Shown here in pieces: positions 35,376-45,031 of a DNA stretch of 64,000 nucleotides. The translations under genes and the position numbers were made by a program. Position 1 is the stretch's first letter. Every line of letters begins with the position of its first letter. The stretch comes from Proteobacteria bacterium SG_bin4 (GTDB lineage: Bacteria; Pseudomonadota; Gammaproteobacteria; Burkholderiales; Nitrosomonadaceae). The DNA is taken from the NCBI GenBank assembly GCA_002083395.1, contig LWDH01000055.1, positions 44,101 to 108,100 of the forward strand, read 5' to 3'. The notes under the pieces were generated by a model. The model saw only the letters and a list, made by a program, of their open reading frames with translations. It was not told where the DNA came from and did no database searches.

Positions 35376-36497
35376 TTAACCAGCAACTGCCCCACCGGTA
35401 CAAAGCAATGTACCGGCGATTATTTCATCTTCTCGATCGATTTTGAGAGTGCCATTTTCTGGATCAAGCATCAAGTTAAGAAAGTTCATCAGATTCCGTG
35501 CATATAATGAACTCGCATCCGCTGCCACCAGTCCGGGAAGATTCGCAATGCCGATCAAATGCACACCATGCTTAACAACCGTCTGGTTTAATTCAGACAG
35601 CGGACAATTGCCGCCCGCTTCAACCGCCATATCGACAATCACCGACCCTGGTTTCATGACTTTCACAGTTTCTTCTTTAAGCAAGACTGGAGCTGGGCGG
35701 CCCGGAATCAAAGCAGTTGTGATGATAACGTCCGCCGCAGCTGCTCGTTCATGAACAAGCTCGCCCTGACGGCGTTTGTAATCCTCGGACATTTCTGTTG
35801 CATACCCGCCAGCAGTTTCGGCTTTTGCTTTTTCCTCATCGCTGAGCGGCACTTCTACAAACTTAGCGCCCAAACTTTCGACCTGTTCTTTCACTGCAGG
35901 TCTGACATCGAAAGCTTCGACCACGGCACCCAGCCTTTTCGCTGTAGCGATCGCTTGCAAGCCGGCAACACCCGCCCCCAAAACCAAAACCCGTGCGGCT
36001 TTTACGGTTCCTGCCGCAGTCATCAGCATCGGAAAGAATTTTTGGTATACGTTTGCCGCCATGATGACAGCTTTATAACCCGCAATGTTTGCTTGCGATG
36101 ACAGCACATCCATACTCTGCGCACGGGATATCCGCGGCAATTTCTCCATCGCAAACGCAGTCAATCCATGCTGAGCTAAAGCTTCCACCCCCTCTTTCTG
36201 ATGAGGTGCTAATAAACCTATCAAAACCGCATCTTTACGTATCATCCCTAATTCCGTAGCTTCCGGGCCTCTCACTTTCAGGACAATTTGCGATTGCGCA
36301 TATAATTCAGCAACATCGGTCACTATTGTCGCACCTGCTTCTTGATACGCCGAATCCGGTATGCTGGCACCTGCGCCAGCACCTGACTGTACCGATACCT
36401 TATGAACACCCTTGGCAGTATATTTTTTCACGGTCTCCGGTGTCGCCGCTACGCGCGTTTCACCACCGCGAATCTCTGCTGGTATGCCTATTTGCAT
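35376..36497 (-). CDS. pntAA: NAD(P) transhydrogenase subunit alpha, part 1
   Basis: A 373-residue soluble NAD(H)-binding subunit (domain I), related to alanine dehydrogenase. The start MQIGIPAEIRGGETRVAATP is typical and AGGGAG precedes it. The NAD-binding Rossmann motif is VLVLGAGVAGLQAIATAKRL, followed by FDVRPAVKEQVESLGA. RGD-like and GYATEMSEDYKRRQ mobile-loop residues are conserved. It is the first gene of pntAA-pntAB-pntB; 160 bases upstream separate it from the Hpt gene. Confidence 0.95.
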   Translation of the reverse strand: MQIGIPAEIRGGETRVAATPETVKKYTAKGVHKVSVQSGAGAGASIPDSAYQEAGATIVTDVAELYAQSQIVLKVRGPEATELGMIRKDAVLIGLLAPHQKEGVEALAQHGLTAFAMEKLPRISRAQSMDVLSSQANIAGYKAVIMAANVYQKFFPMLMTAAGTVKAARVLVLGAGVAGLQAIATAKRLGAVVEAFDVRPAVKEQVESLGAKFVEVPLSDEEKAKAETAGGYATEMSEDYKRRQGELVHERAAAADVIITTALIPGRPAPVLLKEETVKVMKPGSVIVDMAVEAGGNCPLSELNQTVVKHGVHLIGIANLPGLVAADASSLYARNLMNFLNLMLDPENGTLKIDREDEIIAGTLLCTGGAVAG

Positions 36498-36657
36498 TGA
36501 TCATCTCCCTATTCTTTCCAACCTGCTCGCAAAAAATAACTCTATTGTGTTCATTTTTTAATGAATTGCGGATTATAAATCAATTTATGCGCAATGCATT
36601 AATTGGATCAGGAAAAAACTTTGGTATGGCTTGATTTTTTGACTGTTTTCAACTTTC

Positions 36658-37035
36658 TTAAGAAGCTTCACCGAACTCATTCCGGAATTGCTGAGTAATC
36701 CGGTCTAATGCAGGTGGAATTTTAGTCAACAACAACTCTGCTTCATCCCAGTTATCATCCAGACCTGCTTTTTCGAGCGCTTCACAAAGTTCTGCAAAAC
36801 CCGATGCACCGATGGTTCTAGCCGATGACTTGAGCTTATGCCCCAAACGTCCAAGGGCGGATAAATCTTTCTCGGCCTGCGCCAACCGCATCTCTATTAA
36901 AGTGCTATTGGCCACTTCAATGAATTTAAGTGCAAATTTTGAAACCAGTGTGGCATTGTTATGAAACATCTGGCGCATTACCGCGATATCAACGGGTGAA
37001 ACATCATCCGGCATTGCTTCTTTATTACCTGTCAC
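36658..37035 (-). CDS. Hpt-domain phosphotransfer protein
   Basis: A 125-residue protein consisting of one Hpt four-helix domain. The phosphorylated His lies in LGRLGHKLKSSARTIGA, the conserved HxLKGxAxxxG-type motif. The likely start is GTG at 37035, six bases after the stop of the giant flavoprotein gene, with GGAG upstream; ATG at 37014 is an alternative. A free Hpt usually passes phosphate between receiver domains of a hybrid kinase and a final regulator. A lone receiver is encoded on the other side of the flavoprotein gene, at 40822-41217; no kinase is nearby. Confidence 0.85.
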   Translation of the reverse strand: MTGNKEAMPDDVSPVDIAVMRQMFHNNATLVSKFALKFIEVANSTLIEMRLAQAEKDLSALGRLGHKLKSSARTIGASGFAELCEALEKAGLDDNWDEAELLLTKIPPALDRITQQFRNEFGEAS

Positions 37036-37041
37036 TTGAAT

Positions 37042-40000
37042 TCACACTCCAGTTTTTAAGCAACGGTCGATCCAACGGCTTGTCAATTTTTCCTGTACCG
37101 TATTCTGACGCAAACGTGTTGCCAATCCTGGAAAATCCACTTGATCCAGTGGTTGATCTTGATTGAAACACGAAAAGACGTAAGTAATTTTTCCGGTATC
37201 TGGATCTTGGTGCGGCTGCAAACATTGCGCGCAGACCTCTTTCATCATGCATTGCATCGGCGAGTTGATTGAGCCGATCGCAAAATGATCCGCTTTCAAA
37301 TATGGTTTTAACTGATGATGGCGGGCAACTCCGACAGCGGCCATCATGCGATCCGAACCAATTGCGATGATATGATCGGCATCCGACAATGCCACTGGTT
37401 GTTCACCTAATTTTCCGCTGGCGTAAGCTTCCATGGCTTGCACAATATTGCCTACATAGCTTTTATCTTGTGGACGGGTAATTGTAAAGCCGGGCGATTC
37501 ATCGCAGCACCAGACTACGATATCCGCCGCCGCTTCAATTTCAGCGACTTTATAACGATCGATCAATTTTTTATAACCCGCGAAGTACAATACTCTCGAC
37601 CCTGCTGCACGTGCCGCGGCGCCGATAGAAAAAAGCACCGCATTGCCAAGTCCACCGCCAACCAAGACCACAGTTCCATTCTCCGGAATTTCCGTCGGTG
37701 TACCGGTAGGTCCCATGAGCACAACCGGCTCACCCGGTTTTACCAATGCGCAGAGATTGGATGATCCTCCCATTTCCAATACAATGAGTGAAACCAAGCC
37801 ACGCGCAACATCTACCGAAGCGCCGGTTAACGCGAGCCCTTCCATCGCCAATCGGGTGTCTTTGGCGACCGGCGCTAATGTTGAAAAATTCTGGAAACGA
37901 TAGAATTGCCCTGGCTGAAAATGTTCTGCCGCCATTGGTGCATGAACCACCACTTCAATAATATTCGGAGTCAGCCTTTCCACTTTGTGGATCGTTGCAC
38001 GCAACCGATTATTCAGTTGTGCAAAGAATTGTTCCGCCGATTGGCCGGATGCCGGTTTGATACGCTCCAGCACGCGATTGACGACCGGATAACCCTGTTT
38101 CGCACTCGACATCGCCTTCACGACATTTCCCGAATACGAAGGATGCAAATCACCGAAGAAACTAATAAAACGACCATCCTGACTATCTCTGTACCGGCTC
38201 ATCAATACAATCGGCACCTCCGGTTTGGGATTGCCGTAAGCCGGTTGCGCCGGATTGCCTTCTTCGTCGCACGCTGCAAAATAGCGGCCATCCAGTTTGA
38301 ATAATTTTTCATCTTCTCGCGCCAGCACCGTGTTAGGTTGCGTACCCGCGGCTACCAGCAATGCCCGTGCCGGCAGTTGCACTTTACCGGCGTCATGCCA
38401 TTGCCCGCTGTCGTCGCATTTCTGCACGGCAAATTGCACCGATTGCGCATGACCCCACACATCGACATCCACCCGCACAGGCGTCATGCCTTCAGCAAAC
38501 CAGATACCTTCCTCTAATGCTTTTTCCACTTCTTCGTGATTCAGCGTATAAGACGGGCTGTCAATCATGCGTTTGCGGTAAGCCAGGGTTGCGCCACCCC
38601 ATGACTGCAATAATTGAACAATGCGCGCCGGGCGCTGTTCCTGCTCGGCTGCCTGCCGCTCTGCACGAATCGCGCGCGCATGCACCAGGAACTCATCGGC
38701 GATTTCTTTTTCTTCCTCATCCCATAGTTCGCGAATTGCCGCTTCGCCTTGCACCGCCGACAAAATTTCATAGCGCTGCAAGAATTTTTCAACCTGCACC
38801 GGGTAATAAGCCAATGCTTCAGTCGCGGTATCAATTGCCGTTAAGCCCCCGCCAATCACGACAACCGGCAAGCGCAACTGCATGTTCGCAATCGAATCGC
38901 TCTGCGCGGCGCCCGTTAACTGCAAAGCCATCAGAAAATCCGATGCTGCGCGAACACCGCGGGCCAATCCGTTCGGTAAATCCAGCACGGTCGGCTTTCC
39001 CGCGCCAGCCGCTAAAGCAACGTGATCAAAACCCATGGCAAAAGCATCATCGGTTGTCAAAGTCCCGCCAAAACGAACACCGCCGAACAAAGCGAATTCC
39101 TCTCTGCGCTCAAGCAGCAAGCGGATCAATTTCAAGAAATTCTTATTCCAGCGTACCGTGATGCCGTATTCAGCCACACCGCCAAAACCGCCCGCTATGC
39201 GCTGATCCAGATTTTCTTCAAGTATGCTAGCCTGTTGAATTGCCTTGAACGGCACCCTTTGGCCTAATTGATCCACGCCTGAGATATCCGCCGGTAACGG
39301 CTCAATTTTAAGGCCGTCAATTCCAACCACGGTATGTCCCTCGTTCATCAAATGATGCGCCAGCGTATATCCGGCCGGTCCCATGCCCACCACCAGTACT
39401 TTACGGCCTGAGGCAGGCTTCGGTACGGGCCGGCGCAAATTCAATGGATTCCATCGGGTTAGCAAGCTATAAATTTCAAACCCCCACGGCAACGCCAGCA
39501 CATCTTTTAGCGTTCGTGTTTCAGCTTGAGGAATATCCACGGGTTCCTGCTTCTGATAAATGCAGGATTTCATGCAATCGTTACAGATTCGATGACCAGT
39601 GCCTGCACACATCGGATTGTCCAGCACAATCATCGCCAAACTGCCGATCGCCACACCCTGCGTCTTCAGTTTATGAAACTCGGAAATGCGTTCTTCCAGG
39701 GGACAACCGGCAAGTAAAGCGCCCAGTTCGCTCCGTTTAAAAGTAACGGGTTCATCCGGCGATTTGGGTTTTTGTTTGAAGCCTTTCGAGCAGGAATCCT
39801 TGCCTTGTTCATGACACCAGATGCAATAATTCGCTTCATCCAACGCGCCCATTAAGTCCGTTCCGGCATCGGTCAAAGCAAAGCCATTACGTTCACGCAC
39901 ATGGCTTAAACGATGCACCGGATAGCCTGCGGAATCATCTGTCTGCAGAGACAGTAAATGCTTGAAATCCAGCTTCGCGGGTGATTTGAATAAAATACCT

Positions 40001-40587
40001 TGCCGTGTATGCTCTTGTCCTTCAGGTGTTCTCAATGCCCAAGCGGCATAGTGCAATGCCTTATTCAAACGCGATTCATTGTCAGCTTCCGCATCCATCC
40101 ATTGCGCGACTTTGGTCGCAAAAGCCAGCTCCGAAAAGGGTTCGCCAAATTCCGCCGCCAACTCTTTTTCCAAAGCGATGCCATCAATGCCCGCCAATTC
40201 TTCATCACTGACTTTTCCTTTAGCGCGGCGCTGAACAAACTGACGCTTACAAAAATAGAGCGGGGCAAGCTCATGATGTTTTGCGGCCAGTTGCTGCACG
40301 TCATTTTCGATATTGAACAGCCGAGCAATAAAATCTTCCAGCCAAGGGGCAATATCGATCAATAAAGCCGACTCGTCTTTTGGCAATAATTCATCGGGAC
40401 TCTTGCGCGCAGACTCAAGCCGCTTGTACAGCGCGTCATCACCGGTACGCAAAAAATCCAGAAAAATTTGATCCAATTTTGCCAGGCCATTGCGCTGGTA
40501 CAAATCGGAAATTGCAAAACCAAAGCTAAAGTTCGAAGAAGCGATTTTTCCCTGTTGTGTGTGCAACGTTGCATCCATGTTTGTCAT
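37042..40587 (-). CDS. Fused iron-sulfur flavoprotein, GltD-like plus ferredoxin-NADP reductase-like
   Basis: An 1181-residue cytosolic protein. After a 230-residue N-terminal region come two cysteine sets (YCIWCHEQGKDSC with later GCPLEER, and ICNDCMKSCIY) fitting [4Fe-4S] clusters. A GltD-like FAD/NAD(P) domain follows (LVVGMGPAGYTLAHHLM near 400, VVIGGGLTAIDTATEAL near 580). From about 860 there is a ferredoxin-NADP reductase-like domain (EHFQPGQFYRFQNF, VVLVGGGLGNAVLFSIG) and a C-terminal cysteine group (EVCAQCLQ, then FSCFNQ) as in the [2Fe-2S] part of SudB/PyrK/NfnA. The order resembles a single-chain NfnB-NfnA transhydrogenase. The electron partners are unknown. Confidence 0.78.
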   Translation of the reverse strand: MTNMDATLHTQQGKIASSNFSFGFAISDLYQRNGLAKLDQIFLDFLRTGDDALYKRLESARKSPDELLPKDESALLIDIAPWLEDFIARLFNIENDVQQLAAKHHELAPLYFCKRQFVQRRAKGKVSDEELAGIDGIALEKELAAEFGEPFSELAFATKVAQWMDAEADNESRLNKALHYAAWALRTPEGQEHTRQGILFKSPAKLDFKHLLSLQTDDSAGYPVHRLSHVRERNGFALTDAGTDLMGALDEANYCIWCHEQGKDSCSKGFKQKPKSPDEPVTFKRSELGALLAGCPLEERISEFHKLKTQGVAIGSLAMIVLDNPMCAGTGHRICNDCMKSCIYQKQEPVDIPQAETRTLKDVLALPWGFEIYSLLTRWNPLNLRRPVPKPASGRKVLVVGMGPAGYTLAHHLMNEGHTVVGIDGLKIEPLPADISGVDQLGQRVPFKAIQQASILEENLDQRIAGGFGGVAEYGITVRWNKNFLKLIRLLLERREEFALFGGVRFGGTLTTDDAFAMGFDHVALAAGAGKPTVLDLPNGLARGVRAASDFLMALQLTGAAQSDSIANMQLRLPVVVIGGGLTAIDTATEALAYYPVQVEKFLQRYEILSAVQGEAAIRELWDEEEKEIADEFLVHARAIRAERQAAEQEQRPARIVQLLQSWGGATLAYRKRMIDSPSYTLNHEEVEKALEEGIWFAEGMTPVRVDVDVWGHAQSVQFAVQKCDDSGQWHDAGKVQLPARALLVAAGTQPNTVLAREDEKLFKLDGRYFAACDEEGNPAQPAYGNPKPEVPIVLMSRYRDSQDGRFISFFGDLHPSYSGNVVKAMSSAKQGYPVVNRVLERIKPASGQSAEQFFAQLNNRLRATIHKVERLTPNIIEVVVHAPMAAEHFQPGQFYRFQNFSTLAPVAKDTRLAMEGLALTGASVDVARGLVSLIVLEMGGSSNLCALVKPGEPVVLMGPTGTPTEIPENGTVVLVGGGLGNAVLFSIGAAARAAGSRVLYFAGYKKLIDRYKVAEIEAAADIVVWCCDESPGFTITRPQDKSYVGNIVQAMEAYASGKLGEQPVALSDADHIIAIGSDRMMAAVGVARHHQLKPYLKADHFAIGSINSPMQCMMKEVCAQCLQPHQDPDTGKITYVFSCFNQDQPLDQVDFPGLATRLRQNTVQEKLTSRWIDRCLKTGV

Positions 40588-40821
40588 TAATCCAATTTTT
40601 AATAGTTATTATTCTATCCTCACCTGAAAAATCGATCGATCATAGGCATTGCAAACAAATGCCTTGTACCATCCCTGATTTTTCATTCAATATCGCTGTT
40701 ACCATTTGTTCTCATTGTTATTATCAATAATTTAACCTTTAAACCTTTCCTATGGAAACACTGAGATTGCCTGCCGCATCGTACGAGAAATCGCAGCGCA
40801 ATTGAAACACGCAGTTCCGCA

Positions 40822-41217
40822 TCAATCGGCGCTTCCCGGTTTCAACCATTTCAAAAGAACTTCAACCAGCAGATCGGGGTCGATTGGCTTTGCTAAAAAA
40901 TCATTCATTCCCGCAACATGGCATAATTGCTTGTGATGCTCATCGGCATTCGCTGTCATTGCGATAATAATTAGCTCGGACCATTGCGGATTAGCGCGAA
41001 TCATGCGAGTCGCTTCCAGACCATCCAGAACCGGCATTTGAATATCCATCAAGATGCAATCAAAAACTTCTTTTTCCAGAATATCCAATGCTTCCTTACC
41101 ATGATTCGCAATTGCAACTGTCGCTTCGTGATATTCCAGAAGCCATTTTGCAACCTGCTGATTCAGCTCATTATCTTCGACCACCAGGATATTAAAGCCT
41201 TTTAACCGCTGATGCAT
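40822..41217 (-). CDS. Stand-alone response regulator receiver domain
   Basis: A 131-residue single REC domain: acidic pair in ILVVEDNELNQQVA, phospho-acceptor Asp in DCILMDIQMPVLDG, Thr/Ser in IIAMTAN and Lys in DFLAKPIDP. The NELNQQVA start is typical of receivers attached to hybrid kinases, so it may derive from one, but no kinase residues remain in frame upstream. It ends 234 bases before the giant flavoprotein gene and could work with the Hpt protein at 36658-37035. It has no output domain. Confidence 0.87.
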   Translation of the reverse strand: MHQRLKGFNILVVEDNELNQQVAKWLLEYHEATVAIANHGKEALDILEKEVFDCILMDIQMPVLDGLEATRMIRANPQWSELIIIAMTANADEHHKQLCHVAGMNDFLAKPIDPDLLVEVLLKWLKPGSAD

Positions 41218-41397
41218 AATTCTCAGTCAATAACAGTAATTTGTATCATCTTTGCAATCATCCCGATGAAAAATATTTTTCATGATTTGAAATCAGCAAT
41301 GCAATCAATACAAAACTAATAGCGATATCGCTGGGAAAACCGGAATAATCCTTTCACTGTAAATGATCGAATCAGGCGTTGCACGATCACTGAAATC

Positions 41398-42681
41398 TCA
41401 ATCGCCGGAAACTGAAATCATACCGGCTGCAACCGTATTATTGCTGCTTTCATCGATAATAATAAAGCTTCCGGTTGCGTGGTTTCGCGCATAATCATCG
41501 CAAACAAGCGGAAGTTGCACTTTTATCCCGACATGCGCGATGTCGTTCATTTTCAGTGAGCTGACTACCTCTCGATCCATGGTGTTGACATCGACACGAT
41601 AATCAATTCGAGTGATCACCGCCTTTACAATACGCGTCGTCTGCTTGATCAGGTACTTGCGAGCGGTATCCAGCGGCTGCTCGGATAGCCAGCAGAGCAT
41701 GGCATTGAATTCTTTGGTAACCTGAGGCGTATCATCGGCTTTCACTATTAGATCGCCGCGTGAAATATCCAAATGATCTTCAATAGTCAACGTAATTGAC
41801 TGAGGAGCAAATGCTTCATCGACGGGATCTTCATATTTGAGAATCTCTTTGATGCGGGATGTTAAGCCCGAAGGTAATACGGTGATGGAATCACCGGTGC
41901 GGATCGAACCCGATTCGATGCGCCCCATGTAACCGCGAAAGTCATGCAACTCCTTGGTTTGCGGCCGGCATACCCACTGGACCGGGAAACGGAAATCGTC
42001 GCGATTGATATCATCCTCGATCGACACGGTTTCGAGCAAATCCATGAGTGTCGTGCCTTGATACCAATCGAGATGATCGCCGCGCTCAACCACCATATCG
42101 CCGTTGAGCGCCGACATCGGAATGTAATTAATATTCCGCAAATTAAGATTAACCGCAAAAGCTGAGAAATCCTCGCGGATTTTCTCAAAAACCGCTTGCG
42201 AATAATCGACCAAATCCATTTTGTTGACAGCGACCACCAAATGCGGAATACCGACCAGATTGGCCAGGTAAGCATGGCGGCGGGATTGCGTCAGCACTCC
42301 CTTACGCGCGTCAATCAGAATGATTGCCAGATTAGCGGTAGATGCTCCCGTGACCATGTTACGTGTGTACTGCTCATGGCCTGGCGTATCCGCGATAATA
42401 AATTTACGTTTCGGTGTCGCGAAATAGCGATAAGCCACATCAATCGTAATTCCTTGCTCGCGTTCGGCTTGCAGACCATCGGTCAACAGCGATAAATCAA
42501 CACCCTGCAAACCGCGTTTACGCGTGGTATTGGCGATGGATGTCAATTGATCTTCGAAGATAGATTTTGAGTCGTGCAGCAGACGCCCGATCAGGGTGCT
42601 TTTGCCATCATCAACACTGCCAGCCGTGATAAAGCGTAGTAATTCTGTTTGATCAAGCGATATTTTTTCAATGATCGACAT
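41398..42681 (-). CDS. cysN: Sulfate adenylyltransferase subunit 1 (GTPase)
   Basis: A 427-residue GTPase that drives formation of APS from ATP and sulfate with CysD. G1 is AGSVDDGKSTLIGRLLHDS, G3 is IADTPGHEQYTRNM and G4 is VAVNKMDLVDYS. It then continues into EF-Tu-like beta-barrel domains (FRFPVQWVCRP). There is no C-terminal CysC (APS kinase) fusion, in line with the direct APS-reductase route suggested by the cysH product. The cysD gene lies 136 bases upstream on the same strand. Confidence 0.94.
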   Translation of the reverse strand: MSIIEKISLDQTELLRFITAGSVDDGKSTLIGRLLHDSKSIFEDQLTSIANTTRKRGLQGVDLSLLTDGLQAEREQGITIDVAYRYFATPKRKFIIADTPGHEQYTRNMVTGASTANLAIILIDARKGVLTQSRRHAYLANLVGIPHLVVAVNKMDLVDYSQAVFEKIREDFSAFAVNLNLRNINYIPMSALNGDMVVERGDHLDWYQGTTLMDLLETVSIEDDINRDDFRFPVQWVCRPQTKELHDFRGYMGRIESGSIRTGDSITVLPSGLTSRIKEILKYEDPVDEAFAPQSITLTIEDHLDISRGDLIVKADDTPQVTKEFNAMLCWLSEQPLDTARKYLIKQTTRIVKAVITRIDYRVDVNTMDREVVSSLKMNDIAHVGIKVQLPLVCDDYARNHATGSFIIIDESSNNTVAAGMISVSGD

Positions 42682-42817
42682 TTAGGTATCCTTCGGAAAA
42701 TCGTAGCGCGTAATATTAAATTTCAAACAAACCATTCGATTTGTTAAGCAAGGAAATGGAAGTAATCGGCTGAAAGCGTCGCAAGCCCGGTCATCAGTTT
42801 CCGTCACTGCAGCAATG

Positions 42818-43723
42818 CTAGAAATATCCTTCTTTTTTGCGTAATTCCATCGATGCTTCCGATGTTTGATCGTCCATACGCGTAGCACCGCGCTCAGTAA
42901 TCCGGGTCATTGCGGTTTCAGCGATAATCTCGTCTACGGTAGTTGCTTCCGATTCCACCGGACAGGTACAGCTCATATCTCCCACGGTGCGGAACCGCAC
43001 CATGATTTTTTCCGTTTGCTCGCCTGCTTGCGGCTGCACCAAATGGGATACGGGGAGTATCCCGGCATCGCGCCGGATGACATCGCGTTTATGCGCAAAA
43101 TAAATACTCGGAACTTCCAGTTTTTCGCGCGCAATATATTCCCAAACGTCCAATTCCGTCCAGTTACTGATTGGAAAAACCCGGATATTTTCACCTGGAT
43201 GCGTACGGGTGTTATAAATATCCCATAATTCCGGGCGCTGATTTTTCGGATCCCATTGCCCAAATTCATCCCGGAAAGAAAAAATCCGTTCTTTCGCCCG
43301 CGCTTTTTCTTCATCCCGGCGCGCACCGCCGATACATGCATCGAATTTGAATTCGGCGATAGCATCCAACAGCGTGACCGATTGGAAAGCATTCCGGCTC
43401 TGTGTCTCTGAACGCAACACCACCCGGCCTTTCTTGATCGAATCTTCCATACTGCGCACGATCAAGCGTTCACCCAATTGCTTGGCGCGGTAATCGCGAA
43501 ACTCGATGACCTCGGGAAAATTGTGCTCAGTATCGATATGCATGAGCGGAAACGGGAAGCGGCCAGGGCGGAACGCTTTTTCAGCCAGCCTCAACAACAC
43601 GATCGAATCCTTACCGCCGGAAAACAGCAGCACCGGATTGGCACACTCTGCCGCCACTTCACGCATGATATGAATCGCTTCGCTTTCCAATGCGTCAAGA
43701 TGGGTAAATGTGTGATGACTCAT
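42818..43723 (-). CDS. cysD: Sulfate adenylyltransferase subunit 2
   Basis: A 301-residue ATP-pyrophosphatase-type enzyme, catalytic subunit for ATP + sulfate to APS. The PP-loop is LLFSGGKDSIVLLRLA; IDTEHNFPEVIEFRD, GGARRDEEKARAKERIFS and FPISNWTELDVWEYI are conserved CysD blocks. It begins 77 bases after the cysH stop and belongs to the run cysI-DUF934-cysH-cysD-cysN on the minus strand. Confidence 0.95.
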   Translation of the reverse strand: MSHHTFTHLDALESEAIHIMREVAAECANPVLLFSGGKDSIVLLRLAEKAFRPGRFPFPLMHIDTEHNFPEVIEFRDYRAKQLGERLIVRSMEDSIKKGRVVLRSETQSRNAFQSVTLLDAIAEFKFDACIGGARRDEEKARAKERIFSFRDEFGQWDPKNQRPELWDIYNTRTHPGENIRVFPISNWTELDVWEYIAREKLEVPSIYFAHKRDVIRRDAGILPVSHLVQPQAGEQTEKIMVRFRTVGDMSCTCPVESEATTVDEIIAETAMTRITERGATRMDDQTSEASMELRKKEGYF

Positions 43724-43800
43724 TATTTTTTTCTCTCAACTGATAAAAATGGATCATTTCTGATCAGATTGCAGTAAAGATCCACCACAATCCAACCCTA

Positions 43801-44499
43801 TTATTTTAATGGAATGACTTTCCCGGTATGCAGTCCGCACTCTTTGGTTTCCGGCGCTTCCCACCACCAGCGTCCGGAACGGATATCTTCGCCAGGTGTG
43901 ACTGCACGTGTACAGGGCGCGCAACCGATGCTGGGATAAAATTTATCATGCAACGCGTTATAGGGCACCTCGTAGTGCTTGAGATATTGCCAAACCTCCG
44001 CGTTGGACCATTCCAGCAACGGGTTTACCTTCTGCATGCGGTTATCCACATCATAAGCCGAAACCTTCAAACCGGTCCGGGTAGCCGCTTGCTCACGGCG
44101 AATTCCTGTTACCCAGGCGCGTTTTCCTTGCAAGGCACGGCGCAATGGCTCGACTTTGCGCATATGGCAGCATGCTTTACGCAATTCGATACTCTCATAA
44201 AAACCGTTAACGCCGTGCTCCGCAACGTAGGACTCAACTTGTTTTACATTAGGGAAAAGAATGCGCAGCGGTTTTTTATACTTGTTCCGCACGATTTGCA
44301 TCAAATCGTAGGTTTCTTGCGGTAAACGGCCGGTATCCAGACTGAACATATCAATATCCAGTTGAAAACGTTCAATGATATCGGTCAATACCATATCTTC
44401 CGCCCCCAAACTATTGGCAAACGTTACGGGCGCGAAATCCGAAATAGTTTCTTTCAGAATTGCCACAACTTGATCAATTTTTTCTTGTAATTCAGTCAT
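43801..44499 (-). CDS. cysH: Adenylylsulfate (APS) reductase, CysH family
   Basis: A 232-residue reductase that converts APS (or PAPS) to sulfite with thioredoxin. I chose the ATG at 44499, which overlaps the DUF934 stop by eight bases; a TTG five codons earlier is weaker. The paired cysteines in ELRKACCHMRKVEPL and the CAPC in SIGCAPCTRAV are the [4Fe-4S] ligands that mark the APS-type enzyme rather than the Fe-S-free PAPS type. The catalytic Cys is in the C-terminal ECGLHTG. No APS kinase gene is present in the cluster, consistent with direct APS use. Confidence 0.93.
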   Translation of the reverse strand: MTELQEKIDQVVAILKETISDFAPVTFANSLGAEDMVLTDIIERFQLDIDMFSLDTGRLPQETYDLMQIVRNKYKKPLRILFPNVKQVESYVAEHGVNGFYESIELRKACCHMRKVEPLRRALQGKRAWVTGIRREQAATRTGLKVSAYDVDNRMQKVNPLLEWSNAEVWQYLKHYEVPYNALHDKFYPSIGCAPCTRAVTPGEDIRSGRWWWEAPETKECGLHTGKVIPLK

Positions 44500-45031
44500 T
44501 AGTGGTGCCCGCAACCAAGTTACCCTTACGCTTCACGCGCCGGAATAGCGGTAATTTTTGATCGATCGCAGTTTGATAAACCTCGGAAAAATCACTTAAC
44601 CCTTTTAATGCCTCTTCAATGTTTCGATCCGGGCGTGTTGCAAAAGCGTCAAAGCCGATACGCTGCATGTAAAACAACTGGTCGCGCAACACATCACCGA
44701 TGGCGCGCAATTCGCCGCTATAACCCAGGCGGGCGCGCAGATTGTACGCAATCGAATAACCGCGCCCATCGGAAAATTTAGGAAAATCGACCGCAATCAC
44801 CGAGAATTTTTGAATGTCACCCTTCAATTCTTCAGGACGTTCATCACTGGCGAGCCACACCCCAATTTCCGGACGTTGCTGCAATGTTTCGCGTTGCGCT
44901 TGCCAGACTTTCAACGGAACGATGATCTTTCCCGGCGCGACGGTAACATGCTCGGGCGCTTGATCCGCTTCCGGCCGCAACACGACCCAATCATCCATCA
45001 CGATGGTTTTATTTTTAATGATCGCGCCCAT
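44492..45031 (-). CDS. DUF934 family protein of sulfite reduction
   Basis: A 179-residue protein of the DUF934 family, always found next to cysI/cysH in proteobacteria. Conserved pieces are VWLASDERPEEL, FPKFSDGRGYSIAYNLR and GELRAIGDVLRDQLFYMQR. It has been proposed to be an accessory to the hemoprotein sulfite reductase where a CysJ flavoprotein is lacking, as here; the mechanism is not established to my knowledge. Its ATG overlaps the cysI stop by one base and its stop overlaps cysH. Confidence 0.88.
   Translation of the reverse strand: MGAIIKNKTIVMDDWVVLRPEADQAPEHVTVAPGKIIVPLKVWQAQRETLQQRPEIGVWLASDERPEELKGDIQKFSVIAVDFPKFSDGRGYSIAYNLRARLGYSGELRAIGDVLRDQLFYMQRIGFDAFATRPDRNIEEALKGLSDFSEVYQTAIDQKLPLFRRVKRKGNLVAGTTND

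Noticed and set aside
42682..42817. Possible small gene between cysD and cysN
   Set aside because: The only open frame there extends into cysD in another register, with no ribosome site and no recognisable product.
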